Positions 28,016-36,902 of a stretch of 64,000 nt of DNA are shown here, one piece after another. The notes beneath the pieces were generated by a model, which worked only from the letters and a program-made list of their open reading frames with translations, was not told the DNA's origin and searched no databases. This DNA comes from Mesotoga sp. Brook.08.105.5.1 (lineage in GTDB: Bacteria > Thermotogota > Thermotogae > Petrotogales > Kosmotogaceae), in contig NZ_AYTW01000004.1 of assembly GCF_002752635.1 (NCBI RefSeq), positions 1 to 64,000 on the forward strand, in the 5' to 3' direction. Position 1 is the stretch's first letter. Every line of letters starts with the position of its first letter. A program made the translations under genes and the position numbers.

Positions 28016-28495
28016 TTAGGTGTTCTCTTCCAGTTTTCGATGAATCACCTCTATTTCAAGCAGGCGGAGCCTATTGAAAATCCTTTCGTCCTTCTTGTTT
28101 TTTAGGAGTTGAAGAGCGACTTTTGCTCCAATCGAAGCCAGACTTCCAAGTGTCTTTCCGGTCGTGTACCATTGCTTCAGCGGAGTCTCTTTAAGAATTA
28201 TCTCAACGAGAGTCACTTCTTCCTCTTTCATAACTACACTGTGAGGCTCCAAACTTCTCTTCTGCATCTCGAGCTTCTTTTCCAGGTTTTCATATATCTT
28301 TCTTATACTTGACAGCGAGACCAAGCTCTCAACTGAATATTCGTTTGCTCTCTTAAGAGGAAGAGAGCTGTCGAAAATCTCGAGCGCGCCTTTAAGATCG
28401 TCTTTTTCGGGGATCTGACCTTTCCTTTCCATCTGGAAATCGAAGCGAGGCTGGATTCCAGTACTCTTGAGCCGAATCCTCTTCTCACCGCTCAT
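28016..28495 (-). CDS. Protein of unknown function, partner of the upstream coiled-coil membrane protein
   Basis: A 159-residue soluble protein with mixed helices. The charged coiled-coil stretch SIRKIYENLEKKLEMQKRSLEP lies in the middle, followed by VVMKEEEVTLVEIILKE and a C-terminal helix with many Leu and Lys. I recognise no family. ATG 28495 overlaps the stop of the 319-residue membrane-anchored gene by four bases, so the two are co-translated and probably act together. Confidence 0.68.
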   Translation of the reverse strand: MSGEKRIRLKSTGIQPRFDFQMERKGQIPEKDDLKGALEIFDSSLPLKRANEYSVESLVSLSSIRKIYENLEKKLEMQKRSLEPHSVVMKEEEVTLVEIILKETPLKQWYTTGKTLGSLASIGAKVALQLLKNKKDERIFNRLRLLEIEVIHRKLEENT

Positions 28496-29451
28496 ATATC
28501 AAGAGTATCCTTTTCCGTCTCGGCCATGATTCTAGTTACTTCAAACTTCAGATCTTCATCTATCAACGAGAAAATATAACCGTAGACGTAATTGAAGTAC
28601 TGCATAGTTGGACCATCGAAATAAGAGGTGTTCAGTGTTCCAATGTATTCTTTCAAGGTTACAGGGAGTGAACTCCCGCTTCTGGAAAGTTCCTTCTCAT
28701 TCTCAGTGAACTCATCAAGGAGCTTCTTCAACCTCTCTATCGCTTTTCTGTTGTATCTGGAGTACCTTGCACTTCTCAGAGACTCAACCTTTTCTTCAGC
28801 CATTTTGTAGAAGCCGTTTTTCACATCTCTGTATCTTTCATTCTGGCTTTCATCGACCAGCGAGAGGTCCATACCCGTTTCAAGTCTTGCGGCATTGTTC
28901 ATAGCATCCCTTATGGCCATCTCATCATTTGACGCTCTGATACCTTCCAGAATGTTCTCGAGCTCTTTCAAAATCGCTTCATTTCTCTCCCGCTGTCTTC
29001 TCTCGATCTCAAGATCTCTTTCCTTTCTTAAAGAGTAAAACTCTTCCTGTGCCTGTACCAGTCGCTTCGAATACTCAGTTAGAAGCGATATGGAGTCTGT
29101 GCCGGAAGCCGCTCCAAATTCCTTTATGAGGCTTTCCCCACGCGTGAATATTTCTTCTACTTCTTTCTCTGTCTGGGCCGTCTTGAGATCTGTGAAGACT
29201 TTGTCCATTGCAAGCCTGAAAAACTCAATGTTATTAGGAAACTTACTGGTGGCTGCACTCAACACCAACCTACTCTCGAAATCTTGTTTCCCCTGCTGAA
29301 GCTCTTTCAAACGTTGTAGAAACTCGTCGGGACCAGGGTCTTTCCTGAACTTAAACTCATAAGGTCCAAGGAATATACCCCCCTCTCTCAGGATAAGCCT
29401 ATAAGCAACATAGCCTAACAAAACAGCAATAATGATCAGTAACGCAGTCAT
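28492..29451 (-). CDS. Membrane-anchored coiled-coil protein of unknown function
   Basis: A 319-residue protein with an N-terminal membrane segment (TALLIIIAVLLGYVAYRLIL, residues 2-21) and then a long, highly charged helical region. The stretch LRKERDLEIERRQRERNEAILKELENILEGI near 140-170 is strongly coiled-coil. ATG 29451 has GGGAGGGATTCC. The layout, one anchor plus a cytoplasmic or periplasmic rod, suggests a scaffold. No known family seen. Confidence 0.7.
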   Translation of the reverse strand: MTALLIIIAVLLGYVAYRLILREGGIFLGPYEFKFRKDPGPDEFLQRLKELQQGKQDFESRLVLSAATSKFPNNIEFFRLAMDKVFTDLKTAQTEKEVEEIFTRGESLIKEFGAASGTDSISLLTEYSKRLVQAQEEFYSLRKERDLEIERRQRERNEAILKELENILEGIRASNDEMAIRDAMNNAARLETGMDLSLVDESQNERYRDVKNGFYKMAEEKVESLRSARYSRYNRKAIERLKKLLDEFTENEKELSRSGSSLPVTLKEYIGTLNTSYFDGPTMQYFNYVYGYIFSLIDEDLKFEVTRIMAETEKDTLDI

Positions 29452-29939
29452 AGGAATCCCTCCCGAAACACGCCTTCAAATAGGATGATACCATTTTTTG
29501 ATAGTCACCGGACAGAGGGCGATATGCAGAGTAAAGTTTTACTGTTGGATCAACAAATAGTATAAGAGCTAGAATCACCTTTTCTAAACAGGACTCTCTT
29601 TGACAGCACTCTCAGATTCTCTGAAAGCTCGACCTCCAATAGGCTAGTTATTGGCTAGGAATAACAGAACAACAGTCACCGGAATGTCATTCGCTACGAG
29701 TGGATTCCGTTTGGTGGAGAATCTCTTTAATTTATAAAGCATTCCCAGCGATCATCTGTTATCATTCAGACTGAACAAACTAAAGGAAATAGCCCTTAAA
29801 GGAACATGAACTTTCCCGTCTTCTACAACGGAATCTGATGTGCACAGCGTCCCGCTGTGTGTTATCAAATAAGTCTCGAAAATTGCAAGTCGAAACTGAC
29901 TCTTCGCATACTCTGAAGCAATTCATCTCATCATTCTCA
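29452..29939. other. Intergenic region without genes
   Basis: About 490 bases with no supported gene. A CACAGCG/CGCTGTG hairpin (29843-29859) has no T tract on either strand. Nothing else noticed. Confidence 0.4.
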
Positions 29940-30986
29940 CTAAACTAATTCTGTGGAAAGACTCCTGCGTTTCACGAGGAAGGTGCCTGACATAATCATC
30001 ATAGCCGGTTTGGGGATTAATCTGATCATCAGATAGATCAGAGCCATGTTCATAAACCAGTATATATACCAAAACCTTTGCATGATCTCAATCGGATTCC
30101 CGAACACATCGAATATGGGATAGACGAGAAAACCTGCGGCTATGTGATAACCTAGTATGAAAAGAGTATGTTTGCCAAAGAGAGAGAGGATAGACCTCGC
30201 AAGCTTGACCTTCTCAAGAATCTGAGCTAGACCGCATACAGCTATTATCCCAACCAGTGCAGCAATTACGTATAGAAGAGGTGACGAGCCGAAGTAGTCT
30301 TCCATCAGATAGACTTCGTTAGAAAAAGCAGCTGTTGAAACGAATAATGCACATGCAGTTACCGTAAGGAGAACAGGGATTCTTTTTGAAGAAAGTCCCA
30401 ATGACTTCACCACTTTACCAACGGCAAAATATGGAAGCACGGCAAGCGCAACATCAATTTTGAAGGGCAGAGCCCCGTAGAAGAAGAACATCGACACGAA
30501 ACCCAGAACAATTCCAATCGGTAGAATATTCAGCTTCTTCAGAACTGAATAGTAGATCTCCGTGACGAAAACGGCAGGAACAAACCATAATGGAATGATG
30601 TTCAGTGGAATTATCCCCACGGCAGTACGAACGGTCAGAACATTCACCAAAACTGAGCCAATGGAGAAATTTAGTTCTTCTCGCGTCACCAGCAGTTTGA
30701 CGATCAGCCAGATTAGTATGTTGAACCCGGCCATTGTGTAGTAAGGCACCATTAGCTGCTTAAGCCTCTTCTTTACGCCCTTCCTAATTGGCAGTTCCTT
30801 TGAGAAAAGACCGGAAAGAAAGAAGAAGGTGCAGGCCGCCGGGTTTATTAGATTAGCAACTAACTGAGGGGGGAGAGTGTGATACATAATCACCAGTGCC
30901 ATAAGAAAACCCCTGGCAACATCAATCCAGACGATACGTTCGCCGCTTAGTGCAAATTCTGCTGGTTGTTTATTCAAGAGCGACAC
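29940..30986 (-). CDS. Membrane acyltransferase family 3 protein
   Basis: A 348-residue multi-spanning protein of the acyltransferase-3 (OatA/NodX-type) family. The signature ERIVWIDVARGFLMALVIMYHT at about 17-38 holds the conserved Arg and His, and FFLSGLFSK follows near 60. About ten hydrophobic segments fill the rest. These enzymes O-acylate sugars, peptidoglycan or envelope glycans at the membrane. GTG 30986 is used here; TTG 30977, with CGGAGTG upstream, is an alternative. It is a single gene; the acceptor is unknown. Confidence 0.8.
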   Translation of the reverse strand: MSLLNKQPAEFALSGERIVWIDVARGFLMALVIMYHTLPPQLVANLINPAACTFFFLSGLFSKELPIRKGVKKRLKQLMVPYYTMAGFNILIWLIVKLLVTREELNFSIGSVLVNVLTVRTAVGIIPLNIIPLWFVPAVFVTEIYYSVLKKLNILPIGIVLGFVSMFFFYGALPFKIDVALAVLPYFAVGKVVKSLGLSSKRIPVLLTVTACALFVSTAAFSNEVYLMEDYFGSSPLLYVIAALVGIIAVCGLAQILEKVKLARSILSLFGKHTLFILGYHIAAGFLVYPIFDVFGNPIEIMQRFWYIYWFMNMALIYLMIRLIPKPAMMIMSGTFLVKRRSLSTELV

Positions 30987-31324
30987 ACTCCGCTGAAAAT
31001 CTCACTGACAGTATATCACAGGTGAAAGAGGCTTGGTTAATCATTTGGTGGCAATGGTAAAATGCAGACAGTGGTGACGTGTGAAAAAATATCAGTACTT
31101 CAAACCGAAATATGCTCGAAAATTAGCTGTTTCTTAGGGTGTTTGTCTCTGATAGACTGTGTGTGTTTGGAAGTTTCGATTAGTAGAGTGCTGAATTATA
31201 TGGCTCACGTTGTTATACTTAACATTATAGGGAAGTGAAACACATTGGGTCCCGAAGCAAATGGAAGTACAGTCTGTTTGAAGGAATTCGCTGGCCAAGC
31301 GGCCGTCTGGCAGGAGGTATGCTT
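30987..31324. other. Divergent intergenic region
   Basis: About 340 bases between the acyltransferase and the coiled-coil protein. TTGTTATACTTAACATTATA near 31208-31227 could contain a -10 box for the plus-strand gene. GGAGGT at 31315-31320 is its ribosome site. Nothing else noticed. Confidence 0.4.
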
Positions 31325-33439
31325 ATGAAAAAAGTTCTTATCTTTCTAATTGTCTTGATCTCGGTAGTTACCCTGGCCCAAGAATATGATGAGTTGTTCA
31401 ACAGTCTCTTGTCAAGGAGTGATGACTTCGTTTCATTCTCTGGAGCTGGCTTTGATGCGAGATTCGTTCCTGCTTATGCTGCTACCGACTCCGAATCAAA
31501 GGTTATCGCCGATCAGAATCTGCTGGGCATACTAATCATCAGATCTACGAGAGTGATGGACTTAGAAGTGAACAACGTTGCGATAATTGACAGCGAAAGC
31601 GAAGAGAGAGTCCCTTATCAAATCTACAAAGTTGAAGATCTCTCCGTGCCCTTGCAGTTACCCTTTTCCCTTCCATCTGGTGGAGTTCTGGTATTGACTT
31701 CAAAATCAGAAGTTCAGGACTACTTTATGGACATAAGAATACAACAGATTCTTCTCCCGTGGAGAGTGAAGACCACAGAACCTGGAAAGATAGTCGAGAT
31801 GGCACCCGTAACCCTTGATGAAACAACGCCGGTAGTTGACGTCCAGGAGACATATGATTACGATTCAATAGTTGAAGGCATGGCCGATCTTAACGACAGA
31901 CTCAACTTCCTTCAGGACAACGTCGAAGGACTGAACCTACAGTTCAGGAGGCTAAACACATTATTTCTGGATACTCAAGTCGCGCTGGCAGAATACAAAG
32001 CAGCGGTTGACAGGGGAGCTTTCGACATTGAAGAATTCGCAGTATCGATAGAAAACAGGCTTGTTTCTCTCGAAGATGCGGTTGTCGATAATCCTGTGCT
32101 TAGAATTGAGTTCGAAGAACTCAGTGATTCGCTCGAACGACTCTATTTATCACTTGTAGAATGGAGTGACGAGATTTCTAGAATAGAAACGCTTGCAGCA
32201 TCACAAAGCCATCTTAACGACAGAGTGAATAGCCTTCAGGACTCGATTGAGGATGTGAGAGCCTCTGCAGCAGAACAGACCGACTCTGCAGTTATTCTAT
32301 CCATAAACGAGAAAATTGATGAGATCTCCGAAGTCTTGTCAGCAATGAAATATGGATTTGAAGAGCTGGAAAACTCTGTTGAAAAACACTCGGGCGAAAT
32401 AGAATCAATCCACGAAAGACTAGTAATCGAGTTGGATATTCTGGATAATCGATTTGAGGTTGTTGAAACAATGTTTGAGTCCAACACCGAAGCCATCCTG
32501 AATAATAGTGAGCTTCTGAATGAAGTGGCTTTGGAACTCGATGGATTGTCAAAATACGTTTCAGAGATTTCTCTAGCTCAGATGGAAAGAGTTAGTTCAT
32601 TATCTGAGACTCTCTTGTATATCGAAGAGAGAGTATCGGCTACTGAACTGTCGCTAGCTGCTCTAGAAGAGATAAGAGCTAGACTAACCGCTTCAGAATC
32701 AACTGCCAAAACTCTCTCTAATAGAATTGATACTCTCGAGGAACATCGTTCTTCAATCGAAGGTACTTTGGAGGTTCTTGAGGAAAAGATTGAAGATCTC
32801 GAAATCGGTGTATTTGGAACCGGAGCAATAAACTTCGCTGAACTCGAAACCGAGATACTTGAGCTCCGCGGAATAGTCGACAGTTTGTCTAGGGGATTCG
32901 TGAGATTCAACTCAGATTTGATAAGTCTCGGAGAATCGATTCCGCCTGCAGGAGTATCTATAGAGGCTTTTGGAGAAGCATACGATGAGTTGACCGGGAG
33001 TATTGGAGAACTAAACTCTGAGCTCTCGGACGTAAGAACCCTTTTGGTTGACCTTGATCGTTCGATAGAACTTCTCGAAGAATCTCTGGGAGTTGTATCC
33101 GTAGATCTCGACAGTATGAAGGGGAATTTTGATGGCTCGGTTGCTGCAATAGATAGTAATCTGAAGGCAATTCAACGGCTCCAGAATGATCTATCCAAAA
33201 CGAAGGAAGAGCTAGCCGCAACCGCGCAGGAACTCAGGAGTCTGTCATCGGAACTGACGGCGGTAATTGTTACCAGGGATGAGATCACTGAAATAACTGA
33301 AGAGGCAGTTAAGCGAGTTGGAGAAGAAACAGCGCGCGAGATCGCATCACTGAAAAGGACGAATAATATCTGGTTGACGGTAGCTGTTATCTCGTCGCTT
33401 GCAGCGCTTGTTCTGGGAATAATAAACATACTCCCTTAA
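31325..33439 (+). CDS. Long secreted coiled-coil protein with C-terminal membrane anchor
   Basis: A 704-residue protein with a signal peptide (KKVLIFLIVLISVVTLAQ, residues 2-19). A compact beta-rich N-terminal domain runs to about residue 160. A very long run of heptad-like helices covers about 180-670 (many LxxLxxxI patterns with Glu/Ser). It ends in a membrane segment (IWLTVAVISSLAALVLGIINIL) with almost nothing after it. The order head, rod, tail anchor resembles the periplasm-spanning Omp-alpha rods of Thermotoga, but there is no SLH domain. Start ATG 31325 has GGAGGT six bases upstream. Confidence 0.78.
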   Translation: MKKVLIFLIVLISVVTLAQEYDELFNSLLSRSDDFVSFSGAGFDARFVPAYAATDSESKVIADQNLLGILIIRSTRVMDLEVNNVAIIDSESEERVPYQIYKVEDLSVPLQLPFSLPSGGVLVLTSKSEVQDYFMDIRIQQILLPWRVKTTEPGKIVEMAPVTLDETTPVVDVQETYDYDSIVEGMADLNDRLNFLQDNVEGLNLQFRRLNTLFLDTQVALAEYKAAVDRGAFDIEEFAVSIENRLVSLEDAVVDNPVLRIEFEELSDSLERLYLSLVEWSDEISRIETLAASQSHLNDRVNSLQDSIEDVRASAAEQTDSAVILSINEKIDEISEVLSAMKYGFEELENSVEKHSGEIESIHERLVIELDILDNRFEVVETMFESNTEAILNNSELLNEVALELDGLSKYVSEISLAQMERVSSLSETLLYIEERVSATELSLAALEEIRARLTASESTAKTLSNRIDTLEEHRSSIEGTLEVLEEKIEDLEIGVFGTGAINFAELETEILELRGIVDSLSRGFVRFNSDLISLGESIPPAGVSIEAFGEAYDELTGSIGELNSELSDVRTLLVDLDRSIELLEESLGVVSVDLDSMKGNFDGSVAAIDSNLKAIQRLQNDLSKTKEELAATAQELRSLSSELTAVIVTRDEITEITEEAVKRVGEETAREIASLKRTNNIWLTVAVISSLAALVLGIINILP

Positions 33440-33534
33440 TTGACATCATGTTTCCATAGGACAAGAGTGGCTCGGGGGGGAGACCCAAGTTACCAAGGTG
33501 ATCGGTTCCGTCCCACACTTCGTTGGATCCGACA

Positions 33535-33562
33535 AAGCCGGGCACTTAGCGGCGCCCGGCTT
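33535..33562 (-). terminator. Terminator between hcp and the coiled-coil gene
   Basis: AAGCCGGGC (33535-33543) pairs perfectly with GCCCGGCTT (33554-33562). On the minus strand the stem is followed by TTTGTC, so it serves hcp; it may also stop the convergent plus-strand transcript. Confidence 0.75.
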
Positions 33563-33628
33563 GGGAGATATTGAGCCTAATCTTACTCAAGACTTGTTAT
33601 GGATGGTTCTTCTTTATCTTGCCACAGA

Positions 33629-35287
33629 CTAACCAACAATAGCTTTGAGATCCTCTTCCGCCGTCGTAATTGGTTTTATATCGAAGTTATCCACAAGAAC
33701 CTTGAGAACGTTAGGTGATACGAATGCGGGAAGAATCGGTCCAAGACGTATTCCCTTCACTCCCATGTAGAGAAGTGCGAGAAGAACGGCAACCGCCTTC
33801 TGCTCATACCACGCGATATCGTACTCTATCGGCAGATCGTTTATGTCATCAAGTCCAAAGGCATCTTTGAGCTTGAGAGCCGTCACCACTAGTGAGTACG
33901 AGTCATTACACTGGCCCGCATCTACAACTCTCGGTATACCACCGATATCGCCAAGATCAAGCATATTATATCTGTACTTTGCACAACCTGCAGTCAGGAT
34001 AACCATATTGTCAGGCAGTTTCTCGGCGAGTTCAGTATAATACTCGCGTTCTTTCGAGTGACCGTCACAGCCACCCATTACCACGAATTTCTTTATCGCC
34101 CCCGACTTGACCGCGTCGATTATCTTATCCGACACTTTGGAAAGCTGATCATGAGCAAGACCCACAACAATAGTCTTACCTGGTCTGGCACCTATATCAC
34201 CGATTTTGAGAGCCTCTTCTATGATCCGCGAAAAGTCCTTCTGCTTACCATCCATCCTGTTAGGGATATGTGCAACGCCCGGCCAACCGACAAGGCCCGT
34301 TGTGAATATTCTCTCCTTGTAAGAGTCCCTCGGTTTCTGAATGCAGTTCGTGGTCATTAGAATAGGACCTCCAAACTCTTCAAATTCCTTCTGCTGATTG
34401 TACCAGGATGTACCGAAATTCCCCTTTAGGTGATTGAACTTCTTAAGGTTCGGATAGGCATTTGCAGGGAGCATTTCGCCATGAGTGTAGATGTTTATTC
34501 CCTTTCCTTCGGTCTGCTTCAGGAGCTCTTCGAGATCCAGGAGATCATGTCCGCTCACCAGAATTCCAGGTCCCTCAAGTTTTCCCGTATATACGGAAGT
34601 TATTTCGGGATTTCCGTAGCTTGTCGTATTCGCTTCATCCAGCAAGGCCATAGCCTTCACCGCATACTCTCCTGCTCTTAAAACAAGGGACACATAGTCG
34701 TCGACACTTAGCGAATCGTCGAGACAGGCCGCCATTCCTTCCTGAAGAAAATCAAGGATCGAACTTTCCGAGTGTTTCAAAATGTACGCGTGATCAGTGT
34801 AAGCGGCGATTCCCTTAAGTCCGTAAGTAAGAAGCTCCCTGAGTGAGCGGATGTCTTCATCTCTTGTATCCATAACGCCAACTTCGGCACCTTTCATTTC
34901 GTAAACATCAAGCCCACCGGAGACTCTCCAGGTGCAGGCTTCTGGAACTTCTCCGTCAAACTCCTTACCATGTACTCTCTTGAATGATTCTCTGAACATC
35001 ACTTCGATCCTGTCTCTTGCGGCCAGAGCCTTATCGATCTTCTTACCAAGGCTCACAGAATCGAAGTCGACATTTGTTATTGTTGTGAACAGTCCTTCAG
35101 CGATGTGGAGGCCTGTGTCGGAATCGTTTATCCCGACTTCTCTCGCTTTCACTCCCCAAAACGAAGTTCCTTTTAGAATCCAGATGAGAAGATCTTGAAG
35201 ATTTGCCACTTCCGGCTCTTTTCCACAAACACCTTTGACGGTGCACCCTGTTCCCTTCATCGTTTCTGAACACTGAAAACAGAACAA
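33629..35287 (-). CDS. hcp: Hybrid cluster protein (hydroxylamine reductase / NO and S-nitrosylation stress)
   Basis: A 552-residue hybrid cluster protein. The N-terminal MFCFQCSETMKGTGCTVKGVCGK supplies Cys3, 6, 15 and 21 for the cubane cluster. Hybrid-cluster ligands occur further on in GHDLLDLEE, TTNCIQKP, TAGCAKYRYN and DAGQCNDSYS. The family reduces hydroxylamine in vitro and protects against nitric oxide in vivo. Start is TTG 35287 with GGAGGG upstream. A perfect 14-bp palindrome lies 57-70 bp upstream and suggests activation by a CRP/FNR-type regulator; no hcr reductase gene is adjacent. Confidence 0.93.
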   Translation of the reverse strand: MFCFQCSETMKGTGCTVKGVCGKEPEVANLQDLLIWILKGTSFWGVKAREVGINDSDTGLHIAEGLFTTITNVDFDSVSLGKKIDKALAARDRIEVMFRESFKRVHGKEFDGEVPEACTWRVSGGLDVYEMKGAEVGVMDTRDEDIRSLRELLTYGLKGIAAYTDHAYILKHSESSILDFLQEGMAACLDDSLSVDDYVSLVLRAGEYAVKAMALLDEANTTSYGNPEITSVYTGKLEGPGILVSGHDLLDLEELLKQTEGKGINIYTHGEMLPANAYPNLKKFNHLKGNFGTSWYNQQKEFEEFGGPILMTTNCIQKPRDSYKERIFTTGLVGWPGVAHIPNRMDGKQKDFSRIIEEALKIGDIGARPGKTIVVGLAHDQLSKVSDKIIDAVKSGAIKKFVVMGGCDGHSKEREYYTELAEKLPDNMVILTAGCAKYRYNMLDLGDIGGIPRVVDAGQCNDSYSLVVTALKLKDAFGLDDINDLPIEYDIAWYEQKAVAVLLALLYMGVKGIRLGPILPAFVSPNVLKVLVDNFDIKPITTAEEDLKAIVG

Positions 35288-35343
35288 GTGAATCCCTCCT
35301 TCGCTATCATAACTATCTTACATCCGCTGTGAGGGCTGTATCG

Positions 35344-35357
35344 GTAACATATGTTAC
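35344..35357. promoter_or_regulatory. Perfect palindrome upstream of hcp, likely CRP/FNR-family operator
   Basis: GTAACATATGTTAC is self-complementary over all 14 bases. On the minus strand TAAGAT lies 30 bases downstream of its centre. Used as -10 box, it puts the palindrome centre at about -42, the usual place for class II activation by CRP/FNR proteins. HcpR, a CRP/FNR-family regulator, controls hcp in other anaerobes. Confidence 0.65.
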
Positions 35358-35369
35358 ACATCATCCGAA

Positions 35370-36149
35370 TCAATAGTATATGAACTCTCTTGAGTAAATG
35401 AACTCCTCAGGAGGATTGGAGCCATCTTGAAATTCCGTTCTTCTAAGCTCACGGGCGGGGTTGCCGTTTTCGTCTCTCAGAAGTATGTCAACCCTCGTTC
35501 GGTATTCAGTGGCGTGTTCCATGCCTTCTTTTCTGATTCTTACTATGGTAGTCTCGCTCTTGAGAAATCCGTTCAGATCATAAGTGAATCTACTCTCAAC
35601 GACTATATTCACATCCGTACCAAGGTCTTCAACGCTCTCTCTAACAATGGAATAACTCTTTGTCTTTCTTCCGCTGTCGTCGAAGTAGAGAGTGTTAGTT
35701 GAAGACCCTGTTTCCGTTGATATGGAAAAGGAAAGCGTTCTTTCGACCAAATCCAACCAGTAACGAGTTCTCTCAAGTTCATTCCCAGTGCCGTCAAAGG
35801 CAATGGCTTCATAGAATTCATCGTCATAGATGACTTCAACCGTCTGGAAGACCTCACCTTCATCGTCTATGAATTCCTTCCTGACGAGCCTGTCAAACTC
35901 GTCATAAACGTAGATGATCTTCATACTACTTCTTTCACTGGCGATCAGCAAACCCGACTCGCTAAAAGAAAGCGTCTCGGGTTCCGAAACCAGTAACTGG
36001 GCACCTAACCTGGCGATTTCGACTCTGACACTCTTCAGATCTCCAACGAAACCGAATTGTTCTGCAGTCAATTCCTCTTCCATGAAGACTGCTGATAGTG
36101 CAGTAAGTACGACAAAGGTTGAAATGAAAATCAGTAATGCTTTTTTCAT
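35370..36149 (-). CDS. Secreted repeat protein of unknown function
   Basis: A 259-residue protein with a signal peptide at about residues 1-22 (KKALLIFISTFVVLTALSAVF). It then has repeated short beta units of the type YDEFDRLVRKEFIDDEGEVFQTV and YDLNGFLKSETTIVR, resembling the RHS/YD-like or MORN-like repeats of surface proteins. ATG 36149 follows GCGAGGAGAG. No partner gene is obvious; it lies 82 bases upstream of hcp on the same strand, with the hcp promoter in between. Confidence 0.68.
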   Translation of the reverse strand: MKKALLIFISTFVVLTALSAVFMEEELTAEQFGFVGDLKSVRVEIARLGAQLLVSEPETLSFSESGLLIASERSSMKIIYVYDEFDRLVRKEFIDDEGEVFQTVEVIYDDEFYEAIAFDGTGNELERTRYWLDLVERTLSFSISTETGSSTNTLYFDDSGRKTKSYSIVRESVEDLGTDVNIVVESRFTYDLNGFLKSETTIVRIRKEGMEHATEYRTRVDILLRDENGNPARELRRTEFQDGSNPPEEFIYSREFIYY

Positions 36150-36309
36150 GCTTCTCTCCTCGCTTTGCTCTTTGACCTATGCTAATCATATCAAATTACT
36201 GGCAAAAGGATATCGTCAAACGCTCAAACTCAACAACACTCCGCTCTATCTTCCCAATTCTGATATACTGAGTATGAAAACAAAGACGCTTCTGTTGGGG
36301 GGACCTAAG

Positions 36310-36819
36310 GTGAATTTCAAAGAACTCTCTGAAGCAAGTGGAATAAAATACGAAACGGTGAGGAACTACGTTAAGGTCCTCATTGAAGAAGGACTGATTG
36401 ATGAAGTCAATGAGGAAGTGGTTGAAGTCGTCAAGAAGATGCCCGGTTTCACTTCGCAAGGTCTGACAGTTGTTGAAGCCGCGCACAGGGCTACAGGAAA
36501 AGCGGACTCCAAAAGTTCTCTCTCCGAAGAAGTATCCGAACTTCGAGAAAGAGTTCACACCCTTCAAGAGGAGAACGAACAGCTTAGGAGAGAGCTTCAG
36601 GAAGAGAGGTCTCTCACTAACTATCTGAAAGAGAACCTAGCATCCTTTGAGGATCACACTAAGAACTCTTCTGGAATTACAGTTTACGGAAAAGAAGCAA
36701 GTACAGCTGCGGATGCTCTTAAGAGCGCTATAAAGTCTGCCGGAAGCGGTTTTTTACAATTCCTACAGTGGCTTTTCGACACCGAAGAGAAAGAAACTGC
36801 CGAGAAAACTGACCAGTAA
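36310..36819 (+). CDS. Winged-helix protein with coiled-coil tail, unknown role
   Basis: About 170 residues. It has an N-terminal helix-turn-helix (NFKELSEASGIKYETVRNYVKVLIEEGLI), then a coiled coil (EVSELRERVHTLQEENEQLRRELQEERSLTNYLKENL) and a short C-terminal amphipathic part (GFLQFLQWLFDTEEKE). GTG 36310 is preceded by a GGGGGG run seven bases upstream. TATACT at 36264-36269 looks like a -10 box, which would put transcription start after the alternative ATG at 36274. It could bind DNA and oligomerise through the coil. Confidence 0.62.
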   Translation: MNFKELSEASGIKYETVRNYVKVLIEEGLIDEVNEEVVEVVKKMPGFTSQGLTVVEAAHRATGKADSKSSLSEEVSELRERVHTLQEENEQLRRELQEERSLTNYLKENLASFEDHTKNSSGITVYGKEASTAADALKSAIKSAGSGFLQFLQWLFDTEEKETAEKTDQ

Positions 36820-36846
36820 CTGACTAACTTCCCTTGAAAGTAAACC

Positions 36847-36881
36847 AAAAAGACAGGCGCCCCTTCTCAGGTGCGCCTGTC
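36847..36881 (-). terminator. Terminator of the 414-residue secreted protein gene
   Basis: GACAGGCGC (36852-36860) pairs with GCGCCTGTC (36873-36881). On the minus strand the stem is followed by TTTTTGG, just past the stop of the gene ending at 36903. Confidence 0.85.
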
Positions 36882-36902
36882 GAATCGTCATTTGCAAACG
36901 AA

